NCBI GenBank assembly: GCA_004431415.1
Contig: QPMI01000054.1
Location: 1-64,000, forward strand
Direction of reading: 5' to 3'
DNA from: Cyanophora paradoxa
Taxonomy: Eukaryota > Glaucocystophyceae > Cyanophorales > Cyanophoraceae
Length of the DNA: 64,000 bases
Shown in pieces: positions 5,723 to 15,841 of this stretch. Each line of letters opens with the position of its first letter. Position 1 is the first letter of the stretch. The position numbers and the translations under genes are program-made. The notes under the pieces are model-generated. The model did no database searches. It was not told the DNA's origin and saw only the letters and a list, made by a program, of their open reading frames with translations.

Positions 5723-8700
5723 TCAGTGGTGCAGGTGCCGGAAGCGCGCGTTGTCCTCGGCCTCCTCGCGCGCCGCCTGCTCCTCCGCCGCGTCGATCTC
5801 CGCCCGCGAGGCCTCCCGCGCCGCGGCCGACGCGTAGTCCTTGAGCACGGGCACGCGCCGGTAGCTGTAGCCGAGGCCCTTCGCCAGCCCCGCCGACTCC
5901 GCCTCGAACGCCCGCCAGCGCTCCGAGGCCTCCGCCCCGGCGATCTGGCCGGCGCGGAAGCCGGAGTCCAGCTCGGCGCGGAAGGCGATGGTGGCCTGCA
6001 GGCGCTGGGCCCAGAGGGCCTGGCGCCGCTCCTCCGCCTCGCGCGCCTGGCGCGCCGCCAGCGCCCGCCGCTCGGCCTCCTGCTGGGCCCCGAAGCCCTG
6101 GATCGCGGTGAGGACGGCGCCGGGGCCGGGGAGGGGGCTGGGGCCGTCGGCGCTCGCGGAGGAGGCCGAGCTCCCGTAGCCGCTCGGGCCCGCGCCGCCG
6201 TTCGTCGGGGTACCCTGCCCTTGGATCAGGAGGGGGGCGGGGGGAGGGGGGTACGGGAGGGAAGGCGGGGGTACGCGGGGCCGGACCTGGCGCGGCAGCA
6301 TCTCGTCGATGCGCTGCTGGCCGGGGCGCTGCTGGGGGGCCGTGGCGGGGGGCTGGGGCGGGAGGAAGGCCGGCGCCGAGTTGCGGGTGCGCTTGCCCTT
6401 GCCCTTGGTGTGGGGCTTGACGAGGAAGGGCCCGACGTCGGGCGCCGGGTCCTTGAACTGGGCGACGGGGATCGCGATCGCCTCCAGCGCCGGCTGGCTC
6501 TCGCCGAGGGAGAGCGGGGCCTTGGGGACGATGCCGCGGATGTAGGTCTGCCAGACGCCGCCGAGCTTGTAGGAGTAGGGGCGGCACCAGGAGCCGAAGC
6601 CGGCGAGGGTCTCGTCCAGCCGGCCGTTCTCGATGTCGGCGCCGACGGCGGCGGAGGTGTCGGGGCCCTCCGTGCGCGCGATGTACTCGACGATGCCCGC
6701 GACGCTCGTCATGTAGCCCTCCGTGTTCGGGGCGGCGACGTAGGTGGTGGGGTCGACGGCGCAGTGGGTGATGATGAAGCGGGTGAGGGGACAGGAGGCC
6801 GTCTCCTGCCAGAAGCCGAGGCGCTGCGCCCGCAGCCACGCCGGCTCGAAGGCCTGGATGCAGGAGGCCTTGCCGTCGGAGAGCGCGTGGATGATCTTCC
6901 ACGCGAAGGTGAAGGCCGCGACCATGAGCGCCGGCAGCTCGTTCTCGCGGATGTCGGAGTGGAGGTAGGTGCGCTTCTTGGCCGGCTTGTGGTCGAGGGG
7001 GATCAGGACGACGCGGGCGAAGAACTCGAGCATGCGGTTCTCGAGCTGCGCCGGGGCAAGTGAGAAAGGGCGCCGGGGAAGGGGAAGGGGGGCAGGGGAA
7101 CGGGCGCACCTGCGGGAAGCTGTTGCAGACGATGACAAGCACCTTGCGCGTAGCCTTGGTGCGCACATCGTCGCCGCGGACGTTCTTGAAGTTGCGGGAG
7201 TAGGCGTCGCCGGAGCGCATCTTGAGCTCCTCCTCCGAGCAGGCCTTAGGGTCGAGGCCCTCCGCCATCACCATGCAGATCGCCTCCTCGCCGCCGTGCT
7301 CCGAGAAGGCCGAGCCCTTGGAGGGGCGGTAGACGCAGACGCGGCCCGGCGGCAGGCACTCCGTCATGATCTGCGTCACCATCGACTTGCCTGTGCCCGA
7401 CTGGCCCTTGATGATGCCGCAGTACTGCAGCATGGCGCCCTCGGACGGCGGCTCGATCTCCGCGCGCGGCTCCCGGTCGAAGACGGGCTTGTCGCAGAAG
7501 TTCCACGGCCCGACGAGGTTGAAGGCGTAGAGGACGGCCGCCGCGTAGCCGAACTCGTCGGCCGTCACGTAGCCGTTGTCCGCCAGGTGCTTGACGACGT
7601 TGGGCATGAAGGGGTGCAGCATGCCGTACACGGTGGGCCAGTCGCAGGTCTCGGTCGCCTCCTCGATGCCCGCGGGCAGGCGCCCCTGGATGTAGCAGGT
7701 GTTCATGTAGCCCGCGTACCGCTCCCGTGCCTCCTCGTGCGTCATGACGAGGACGCAGGCGCTGCCCGTGCTGTCCTGCGGCGCCCGCACCACGAAATCT
7801 GCGCAAGGGGCGTCGGCGGGGGTACGGGGCGGGGCGCAGGGGTACGGGCGGCGCACGCGTGTCGCAGGCGAAGGCGAAGCCGGGGATGACGGGCATCTCG
7901 GGGCAGACGTCCTCGAGCTGGAGGGACTCCTCCACGAACGTGCGCGTCCGCCCCGAGAGCACCTCCTTCGAGAAGGTGAACTCGAAGGAGCCGGGGTTGG
8001 ACTCGTAGGTCTTGTGGAAGGTCATCGCCAGCAGCTGGATGACCTCCTTCATCGTCCCGCGCCCGGCGTGCCTGTTCGCGCTGACCTTGTCGTACACGAA
8101 GAGGTTCGGGAGCTCGACGTAGAAGGTGGGCGGGGAGTTCGGGCCGTAGGGTCTCTGGCGCACGATCCGCTGCGCCGGCAAAAGGGGGTTAGCGGGGTTC
8201 GAACGCGGGGAGGGGGGCGCACCGGCCGAAGGCGGCTCGGGCCCAGCGCCTTAAGCAGCTGGGCCACGGCCGCCTCCGGCCTCTAAGGGGGCGGGGCGCG
8301 CAGCTAAGGGGGGCGGGGCGCACGTTGTTCTTGACGAAGAGGCGGAGCGCATCCTGAATGGCCGCCTCCTTCTTGGACTTGTTGTCCTTGCTGTACGTTG
8401 TCACGTCGTCGTACTTGGACATGTCGATCTCGGGCGCCTCGCGCGGCTGCGCCGCCAGCTCCGCCCGCGCCAGCTCCAGCCTGGTGGCGCGCGGGGGCTC
8501 GCCGTCGCTCTCCGACGCCTGGCCGTCGTCGTGGTCCGCCTCCGCCTCCGCCCGCTGATCGCGCAGCAGCTGCCGCTCGCGCTCGCGCCGCTGCTGGGCC
8601 CGGCGGGAGAGGCGGCCGGCGCGGGGGGCCGGAGGGGGCGGAGGGGGCATGTGGCCGAGGGAGGAGGCGGGCGTGGCGACGGGCGTGCCCCGCGGCGGCG

Positions 8701-10916
8701 AGGGGATGGGGCGGGCGAGGGGGGTACCCTGGACGGAGGGCGGCGGGCGCTGCGAGGGCTGCGAGGGGCGGAAGGGACTGAAGGCCGAGGGGTTGCCGCT
8801 CGGGCGCCAGGAGACGTCGGAGGCGGCGGGGCTGGCGGGGGGCACGGGGGCGGGCGGGCGGCGGGGGGAGACGAGGGGCGGCCTGGGGCCGGCGTCGCCG
8901 GGCTCGTCGTCCGAGAACTCCTCGATGGGCGGCGGCGGGGCGCCGTCGAGGGAGGGGGAGGGCGGGAGGGGGTAGAACTCGTCGACGGGGGGCTCGGGCT
9001 CGAAGGTGTCCCCCGCCCCCGCCTCCACCGTCGCCGCCAGCTCCGCATCGGGCTCGCCCTCGCGCTCGCGCTCGCGCTCCAGCTCCATCGCGTACTCCTC
9101 CGCCACCTCCAGCTCGCGCGAGGCCTTCGCGTCCGCCGCCGCCGCCAGCGCGGCCTCCTCCTCCATCTCGCGCTCGGCCTCCAGCTCCTCCTCTGAGGGC
9201 AGGGTCATTCCTTTGCGCCTCTGGAACGCCCTAGGCTCAGAAATTAGGGGCGGGGAGGGCGCACCGGCCGCCTTGGGGGCCGCCGCCTCCATCTCCTCGC
9301 CGAGATCGCGCCGCGCCGCCGGGGCACCCGCCTCCTCCTCCTCGAACCGCAGGTCGATGTAGGCGGCCTTGCCCTTGCCCTTGCCCTTCGCCTGGGCCTG
9401 GGCCTGGGCCACGCGCATGGCGCGCGCGAGGCCCTCCGCCGTGATCATGCTGCCGCCGGCCCGGGCGCCCGAGGCGGAGGCCGTCGCCTCGCCGATCGCC
9501 GCCTGGAAGGCCGCGGCCATCGCCTGGCCGGCGCGCGGCAGGCTCCGCGCCCGCTCCAGCTCCTCCTCCGTGAAGTCCAGCGCCCGGGCCGCGGCGGCGG
9601 CCTCGGCCTCGCGCTCCGCCTCGGAATCCGAGTCGGAATCCGAGGACTCCGCGGCCGCGAGCATGGGGCGGGGGCGGGAGGCGGCGGCGGCGGCGGCGGC
9701 GGCCGCCTTGTCGAAGACGGGGACGAAGAAGGTGAGGGCGAGGGTGCGCCGCGGCACCACGTACTTCACGGCGCCGTGGATCATGGGCCGCCCGTGCGAG
9801 TCCGGCATCGAGCACCGGCGGATGACCTGCGAGGGGGTTTAAATGGCATCTAAATAGTCTAAATAGCATCTAAATAGCATCCAAATAGAAACGGCTGGAA
9901 ACGGCGCACCTGCACGCGGTCGCCGATGGTGACGCCGGGCACCTCGAACTCAGGAACCAGGTCGAAGGCGCAGATGCCCTGGCGCCCGTGGCGGTCCCGG
10001 CACGTCCGGCAGGCCGCCTCCAGCACGATGCGGATGGCGTAGGCGTCGGTGAGGACGCCGGTGTCCGGCCGCTCGCCCCAGACCGCCGAGCTCTCGTGGC
10101 GCGTGATGAACGCGCGGCTGTTCCGCATGATGCAGCGCGCCTCGACGCCCATGATGCCCTTCGCCAGCCTCTGCGGGCCGGCGGGGGTCGGCGGGGAGGG
10201 GCGGCCGCGGCTGCACGGGCGGCCGGGGGCGCACCTCGGGCGTGTAGGCCGGGTCCGAGCTGAGCACCAGCAGCCAGAGCAGGTGCGGGGCCGCCTCCGC
10301 CATGCGGTTGAAGTAGAACTCCTCCGGGCCCGCCAGCAGGCCAATCGTGCGCCACTCGCCCTTGGCGATGTGCCGGGGCACGGCGCCCATGAGCAGCCGC
10401 AGGCGCTGCGCCGCGAACAGCCGGCGGGCGTCGGCATCGCGCCCGGGCTTCGGCTTGCTCGGCGTGTCGAAGTTCTCCTCCGTCATGTTCAGCGCCGCGT
10501 GCATCGCCCGCACGTCCGCGTCCTGCGAGCGCGGCGGCGCCTCAGCCGCTGCGAGCCGAGCGCGCGAGGGAGAAAGAGGCAGCGAGCACCTCCGCGAGCC
10601 GCAGCCGCGACAGGACGGAGTCGATGGAGAACTGCACCGACGGGCCGGGGGCACCCTCGGCGTTCAAAGTCCGCGCCGCGGCCAGCTTGCGCTTGCGCTC
10701 GGCCAGCTCGGTCTTGCGCAGCACATCCTTGCTGTTCGGGCTGAACTGCATGCCATCCTCCAGCGCACGCGCCTGCGCCTCCTTCGCCTGGTCGCTGATA
10801 CCGGCCTCGAACACCGTCCAATCGACGCCGAAGCTGTCGCCGATGCAGAGAACGTCGTACAGCGTGTTCTTCGCCAGCTTAGCCGGGATCTCCGGAGGGA
10901 GCGCGAGCCGAGACAT
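5723..10916 (-). CDS. Superfamily 3 helicase in a 1543-residue protein, eight exons
   Basis: Exons (minus): 10916-10590, 10522-10235, 10170-9910, 9826-8324, 8169-7857, 7798-7110, 7045-6287, 6214-5723. They sum to 4632 nt in one frame. Six introns are 58-83 nt and one is 154 nt, all GT-AG with GTGCGC-type or GTCCGG donors. Residues 1029-1036 are GQSGTGKS (Walker A). About 90 residues on, VLVIVCNSFPQ fits the SF3 motif C/sensor, followed by ARVVLIPLDHKP as in D5-type helicases. SF3 enzymes unwind replication forks of DNA viruses and plasmids. Upstream are a Cys-rich segment (CRTCRDRHGRQGIC, near residue 255) and an acidic, Pro-rich exon 4. The C-terminus is coiled-coil. No primase motif is recognised. 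The last intron is inferred only from signals, since reading through it is also open. Confidence 0.8.
8185..8275 (-). pseudogene. Degenerate tRNA-like element (class II type) inside helicase intron 4
   Basis: On the minus strand, GTGGCCCAGCTGCTTAAGGC (about 8248-8267) fits a pol III A box of Ser/Leu tRNAs. GCGTTCGAACCCCGC (about 8192-8206) fits a B box, and a TTTT lies just after it. Acceptor and T stems pair poorly, so it is not a working tRNA. It accounts for this intron (154 nt) being about twice the length of its neighbours. A tRNA-derived SINE or chance similarity are the alternatives. Confidence 0.35.
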
Positions 10917-11221
10917 GCTGCTGCCGCCGATGCTGCCGCCGGTGCTGCGCGCGCTCTGCTGGGAGTGCTGCGCGCGCTGCGAAGGTTCTGGCGCCAAGGT
11001 TCCAGCCGATTTGAACGAGCGGCCTGCATTGCATCGCCGGACTGGGCAGTCAAAAAAAGCGAGAAACCGACCGGGGTTCGAGCCCAAGGGGGGTACGCAT
11101 TTTGAAGGGGGGGAGAAGCGGGCTTCAAGTCTGAGTCTTCGCGAGTTGGGAAGGGAACAAGCCAGCGGGGGTACGACGTTGAACGGAATCCGTTGAGACA
11201 TCGCGGGCAGTAACACTCGCG
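10917..11221. promoter_or_regulatory. Bidirectional promoter interval between two divergent genes
   Basis: 305 bp separate the ATG of the helicase gene (minus) from that of the plus-strand gene at 11222. The minus frame stays open up to 11216, so translation could begin earlier. The interval has GGGGGGTACGC and GGGGGTACGAC words and a G-rich patch at 11103-11115. No CRE-like box of the 1.6-3.0 kb type is seen, so this pair may be controlled differently from the small genes. Confidence 0.45.
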
Positions 11222-14011
11222 ATGCAGGCGGCGACCTTCCGCTCGTGCGCGAAGCAGCAGCAGCCCGGCGAGCAGGACAGCATAGCCCGCGATCTCGGCA
11301 GCCTGTCGGCGGAGGAGGCGCTCAACGCGATGACCTGCGATAGCGTGTTCAACTCGGCCGGCGTGCCGCGCTTCGAGCCGTTCGGCGGGCTGAAGAAGAT
11401 CCAGAACACGGACGGCCACCCGAAGCGCTTGAAGACCAAGGGCCAGTTCACGCCGGTGAATAAGTTCAACGAGGTTCGCGGTTTCGCCCGCACCGCTTCG
11501 GCCCCGGCTCACATGCCCCGGCTCGCGTGCCCCGCGCGCAGATCGTGCCTTACAGCATTCACGAGCTGCCGGAGCATGTGAAGGCGAAGTACGGCTTCAC
11601 GCACGGCGATGTGGCGCTGTTGCTGATGTCCGACAATGCGGCGGCGGGCTGCTTCAACAGCATCGCGCTCCATCGCGATTTCCATCCGCGCGCGATCTTC
11701 TCCGGCACTCCGGAGCAGAAGGAGTTCCTCGCGGACCTCAAATCCGGCAGCGGCGGCGCCCACGGGGTGAGGGCCCTTCCCTGCGCTCGCGTGCCCGCGC
11801 TTGCTCACGCCCGGGCCGCCGCAGCTCTTGATCGCGCGGGATCAGTGCCTGGCGTCGGTGACGGAGAAGGAGAAGGCCAGCCCGTCCGGCCTCGGCGTTC
11901 GGTGCGATTACGTCATCGTCACCAAGCGCATCAACCCGACGTACGCCAAGAAGTACGACCTCAACTTCGTCTACGTGAAGGAGGGGCCGCCGGCCTCGCA
12001 GTACACCGTCACCGTCCAGGCCGGCATCTGCGCCGGCGAGACCATCCAAGGCGCGTACCACGGCGTCGGCACGCTCCCGTCCGGCGGCTTCTTCGACGTC
12101 GTTGATCACATGTTCCTCTCCTGCGCCGATGACATTTACGTGCGCGAGAGCCCGCCCTTTCCCCTTTCCCCTGCCCCTGCGCGCGCTAAGGTCGCGTCCG
12201 CAGGTCGGAGAGAACCCGAGCGCGGAGAGCCCGCTGGGCTACGCGTACTGGCTGGTCAGCGTGCAGAAGGTGCTCTCCTGCGCGGCCCTTCTGAAGTACG
12301 CCAGCGTCTGCGACTCCGGCATGCGGCCCCAGCTCCAGCTTCTCGTGGATCAGGGCCGGAGCGACGAGACCCGCCAGCGCCACCGCGATCTCGCGCGGAC
12401 GGCCGTGCTGAAGCTGGAGGAGGTTCTGCGCGAGGGCCACCCAAACGGGCCGGCCCGCGCCCGTGAGATCCTCTCGGCGGCCATCTCCGTGATCGTCGGC
12501 GAGCTCTCGCACACGGTCCGCCGCCGCCCCGCTTAGCCCGCCTCTCCTCCCTGACCCCGGGCCCTCGGAGCGCAGGAGGAGTCGGACGTTCTCACGGCGC
12601 GGGCGGACGAGTTCCAGCGCCAGGCGGAGAAGATCAAGTGCTGGTACGAGAAGGTGAAGAAGGCGGAGGAGACGGACCTGCGCGACTGGGGCAGCAAGAG
12701 CGGCGACGCCGAATTCGACCGCGACAAGCTCAAGCGCGTCTTCTTCTGGATGCGCATCTGCGCCAAGCTGGAGGCGCTGATGGACGAGTGGCACATCGAG
12801 GGCGTCCGTCTGGCGAAGGCGATGATCGCCATGGAGTGGGGCCACGGCCACCCGGCGCGCAAGGAGTGCAGCATGCTGGCCAAGGAGATCGGCCGCCGGG
12901 GCCGCTACATCAAGGAGGTGGCCTACGGCATCGAATGTGCGTCCGCCCCGCCCTTGGCCTGCGCCCCCGCCCTTGGCCTGCGCCCCGCGCTCTCCCCGCT
13001 CACCCCCTCTCCCGCAGTTACCATCCCGCTCGTCCAATTCTTCCAGCGCGAGTTTGTGCTGATCCAGGCCTCCATCATCAAGATCGGGTCGCTCTCCGCC
13101 AAGGAGGTGGACGAGGCAAGGGACGAGGGCCAGGCGGAGGCGGAGGCGCGCTGGGACGATGCGGCGTTCAGCGCCGTCTGGGGCGTCGGGACAACGCGCT
13201 CTCGCCCCCCGCCCCGTTCGGCTTCAGCGGGCGGCCCGCGCTGGCGTTCGACGAGCACGGCCTCCCCGAGCTGGCGGAGGCGGACGCCGTCGGCTTCAAC
13301 TGGGCGACGTTCGAGGCCCGCATCGACGAGAAGGCGAAGGAGGTGCAGATGCGGCTGCTGGAGGAGGGCCTCGTCCCGGCGCCGGTGCCCGCGCCCTTCC
13401 CCCTTCCTCTCCTCCTCGGCCCCTCTCACCGCCTCCTCCAGCCCCCGGCGTCCTCGGCTCCGGCGCCCTTGGCTCCGGCCCTCTGCCCCACCTACGGAGA
13501 GAGGTGCGCCCACGGCGCCGATTGCGCCCTCAACGGCTCCCACCTCCTGCCCGCCAAGAAGGCCCGCCTCGGCCTCTTCTCACCCCACCCTCTCAGCCCG
13601 GTGAGTGACTCTGAATCGGAGGGCTCGGAGGCCTATAGCACGCCCCGCGACCCCGACGCCCCGCCCCACAAGGCCGGCGCCTTCGGCTTCTGTGAGTGAC
13701 GCCCCCGCGCAGGCCCTGCCGACGCCGCCCGTCGCCAACCGCACCGTCTTCGTCCAGGTGAGTGCCAGGGCTGCCGCGAGTGGCGGCTCGAGAACTTCTC
13801 GGCTCAGGTCCCCGCCACGCAGCAGGCCGGCGCGATCCCGGCCTCGCCGCCCGTGACCGTCGACGTCGAGGGCGGTATGTTCGAGATGGAGCTGGAGCCG
13901 GCGCCCTCGCAGGCCCTCGCCACCCAGGGCTCGGCCCCGGGCTCGCCGCCGCCGTCCCAGCCCTCCCTCCCGCTGGTGCACGCCAACTCCAACATCTTCG
14001 AGGGCTGCTGA
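11222..14011 (+). CDS. Unrecognised multi-exon protein divergently paired with the helicase
   Basis: Clear exons: 11222-11473, 11542-11766, 11825-12139, 12204-12515, 12576-12936, then from 13018. All junctions are GT-AG and keep frame, with introns of 58-81 nt. One base seems missing near 13188, after which coding resumes. Later introns at about 13370-13441, 13600-13698 and 13755-13819 are likely but less certain. The stop is 14009-14011. The product (about 750 aa) has a beta-rich first half and helical segments such as FQRQAEKIKCWYEKVKKAEE. About residues 590-625 repeat a motif found in the helicase protein. Then come C-x6-C-x5-C-x5-H (CPTYGERCAHGADCALNGSH), a PAKKAR signal and a Pro/Ser tail. 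No known family is recognised. Confidence 0.6.
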
Positions 14012-14270
14012 GGGCCCTGAAACGGTGCGCGCAGGCCCGTCCCGCCCTCCCAGAGCAAGTGGTCCACAACGCCATAGTGGACGCCATGTGGGATAACAGG
14101 GGCCGCCTCCCCCACCCCTTCCGCTACGTCTCTATGGCCCTCCGCGGCCTCGCCTTCCCGCCCCCTGCACCGAGCAGCTCAACCAAATCCTGCGCGGTCT
14201 GATTCATTACAGACTCGCCTACCCGGCCTGGGCCTGAGCTACACCAAGCTACGGTGAGTCCGACCAAGCC

Positions 14271-14321
14271 CTGTCCCGGGTCCCGGAAAATTTATATTAA
14301 GATTCCAAAGACCTGGGACAG
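14271..14321. terminator. Hairpin 1 between convergent genes
   Basis: The left arm CTGTCCCGGGTC (14271-14282) pairs with GACCTGGGACAG (14310-14321), allowing one G-U pair. An inner GGAA/TTCC pairing and an AT-rich loop follow. It lies 260 bp after the stop of the plus gene. The preceding GACCAAG word is repeated before hairpin 2, so the two look like duplicated units. Confidence 0.6.
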
Positions 14322-14341
14322 AAGTAGTCTGACCAAGAGAC

Positions 14342-14392
14342 GTGTCCGGACCCTCCCAATAATCATATAGAGTATTGGAAAGGTCCGGACAC
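14342..14392. terminator. Hairpin 2, at the end of the recombinase gene
   Basis: There is a perfect 11-bp outer stem, GTGTCCGGACC (14342-14352) with GGTCCGGACAC (14382-14392). A CTC/AAA mismatch bulge, an inner CCAATA/TATTGG stem and an 11-nt AT-rich loop follow. It touches the stop codon of the minus-strand gene (14392-14394), the place expected for a 3'-end signal. Mimiviruses are known to end transcripts at such palindromes (the hairpin rule). Confidence 0.7.
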
Positions 14393-15056
14393 TAGAGGAG
14401 GGCGTACGACTTAAACTCGCGCAGCGCCGCCTGCTCCTCGCTGAGGTTCTCTGACTTCATTCGATCGCTGTAGGGCTCGGGCGGCGTGCCCTCCTTGACG
14501 TGCATCCAAAATAGATGTAAGCACTTCCTCATGAGCTTGATGTACCTCTCGTCCCGTCTGACGTACCACGTTTGCACGCGCAGAGGAGTGAAGCAAAAAA
14601 GTTCGGCCCACTCGCGGCCCGTTATGTCCAGCAGGCCCTGGAGCTGGGGCATGTAATAAGTTGGGACCTTTTCGTAGAGTTCTTGTTTGTAGGGGCATTT
14701 TATTTCAAGTATACGATCGCTTCCAATCAGCCCGTCCGGGCTGCCGCCAGGAAGGGCAGTTCCTTATGTTCGTGCAATCCAGTATGTTGCACGTCCACGT
14801 TGTTGTTCGACGTTTTGTAGAGAGAGACCGCGAAGGGCTCATAGTCATGCCCGTAGGTTAGCGCAGGGTTGTCGAAGTTGTTTTCCTCCGCTATGCCGCT
14901 TAGCTCCGCCCAGAGGCGGGCCCTGGATTTCCAGGGATTTATGCCGCACGCAGCCGCAAAGTTCGAGGCAGTTAGCTTTTCGCGGCGCGCCGCGTGCCAC
15001 GCCGCGCTCCCCTGTTGCAAGTTCTCGCAAGTCTCGCAATCTGTATCGGTATGCAT
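14392..15056 (-). pseudogene. YqaJ-type viral recombinase / lambda-exonuclease-like nuclease, one frameshift
   Basis: ATG at 15056, stop at 14392-14394, about 220 codons in total. The N-terminal frame has QQGSAAWHAARREKLTAS and YGHDYEPFA, the typical early motifs of the family (G-x2-W, and the E of the G..YE..A helix). After a one-base shift near 14737 the other frame carries PDGLI and LEIKCPY, the Asp and Glu-x-Lys catalytic residues of the PD-(D/E)xK core. A helical C-terminus follows with YYMPQLQGLLDITGREW. All catalytic parts are present but in two frames. Such 5'-3' exonucleases resect DNA for viral recombination and concatemer processing. It is divergent from 15107, with only 50 bp between ATGs. 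The indel may be a sequencing error. Confidence 0.8.
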
Positions 15057-15106
15057 GACTTGGTCTCGCAGTAGCGTTTAGAATTTCTTGATGTGTGCAA
15101 TTGCAA

Positions 15107-15804
15107 ATGTCGGATGCAGAGGAAGCGCCCAAGGACGTGATCGCACAGTTCATAGATCAGGTCAAGGACCTTAGACGCTGGGTGGTAGAGCAGGCCTCGC
15201 GACCGAATCGACAGCGCCAACCCTGGCCGGTGCTGGAGCTGGCCCGGGCAGGGTGGCTGGACAGCCATTACAACTATGGCGGGCCTCATACGTCCGGAGC
15301 CACGACGAGGGCAGGATTATCGACGAGTTCAAGCGCATCTGGTTCGCCCTGGGCTCCAAGCTCAGCATACTCTCGACCCTCCCGGACCACATTCGCATGC
15401 AAATCCTCGAGCGGTACGCGAAGGCAAGGGACTCGGAATGGGACGACGTAAATTTGCGCGACCTCTCGCGCTTGCGCTCGGCTGTGACGGCGTACGTCAC
15501 GAACTATGAGTATCACACCAAAAAGCCCCAATTCGAAGTTGAGCCGATTCCGGCAAATCTGGTACCCCTGGGCTGGGAAGAGTACCCCGAGTACTCGTGG
15601 AACAGGGGCCTCAACCCCCGGCGCCAGGCCCTGCCAGCCCCGCCCGCCCCACCGATAAACGCCCCCGCCCCACGTGACGTCGGGCGAGACATACGCGAAT
15701 GGGAGGAGTGGAGCAACGACCCGAAGAACTGGCTACCCGAGGAGGCGGAGATGCGCAAGCGCGCGAGGCTGATGCCCGGCTACAAGTACCCCGACCGCGA
15801 GTAG
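15107..15804 (+). pseudogene. Unrecognised helical protein, one frameshift
   Basis: The ATG at 15107 (MSDAEEAPKDVIAQFIDQVK) opens about 56 codons; coding then continues in another frame from about 15275 to TAG at 15802-15804. The second part has helices (RIIDEFKRIWFALGSKL, IRMQILERYAKARD), then a Pro-rich linker and a charged Trp-containing tail. No family is recognised. The frame change is best read as a one-base indel, as in the neighbouring genes. The stop is followed by GGGGGTAC, as after the next gene. Confidence 0.5.
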
Positions 15805-15841
15805 GGGGTACAGGTAGAAATTCTCAGCGAGCCGCGAGCGA

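Noticed and set aside
5726-7063. 445-codon plus-strand frame
   Set aside because: Arg/Gly/Ala-rich antisense shadow of helicase exons 7-8; no motif and it crosses well-supported exons.
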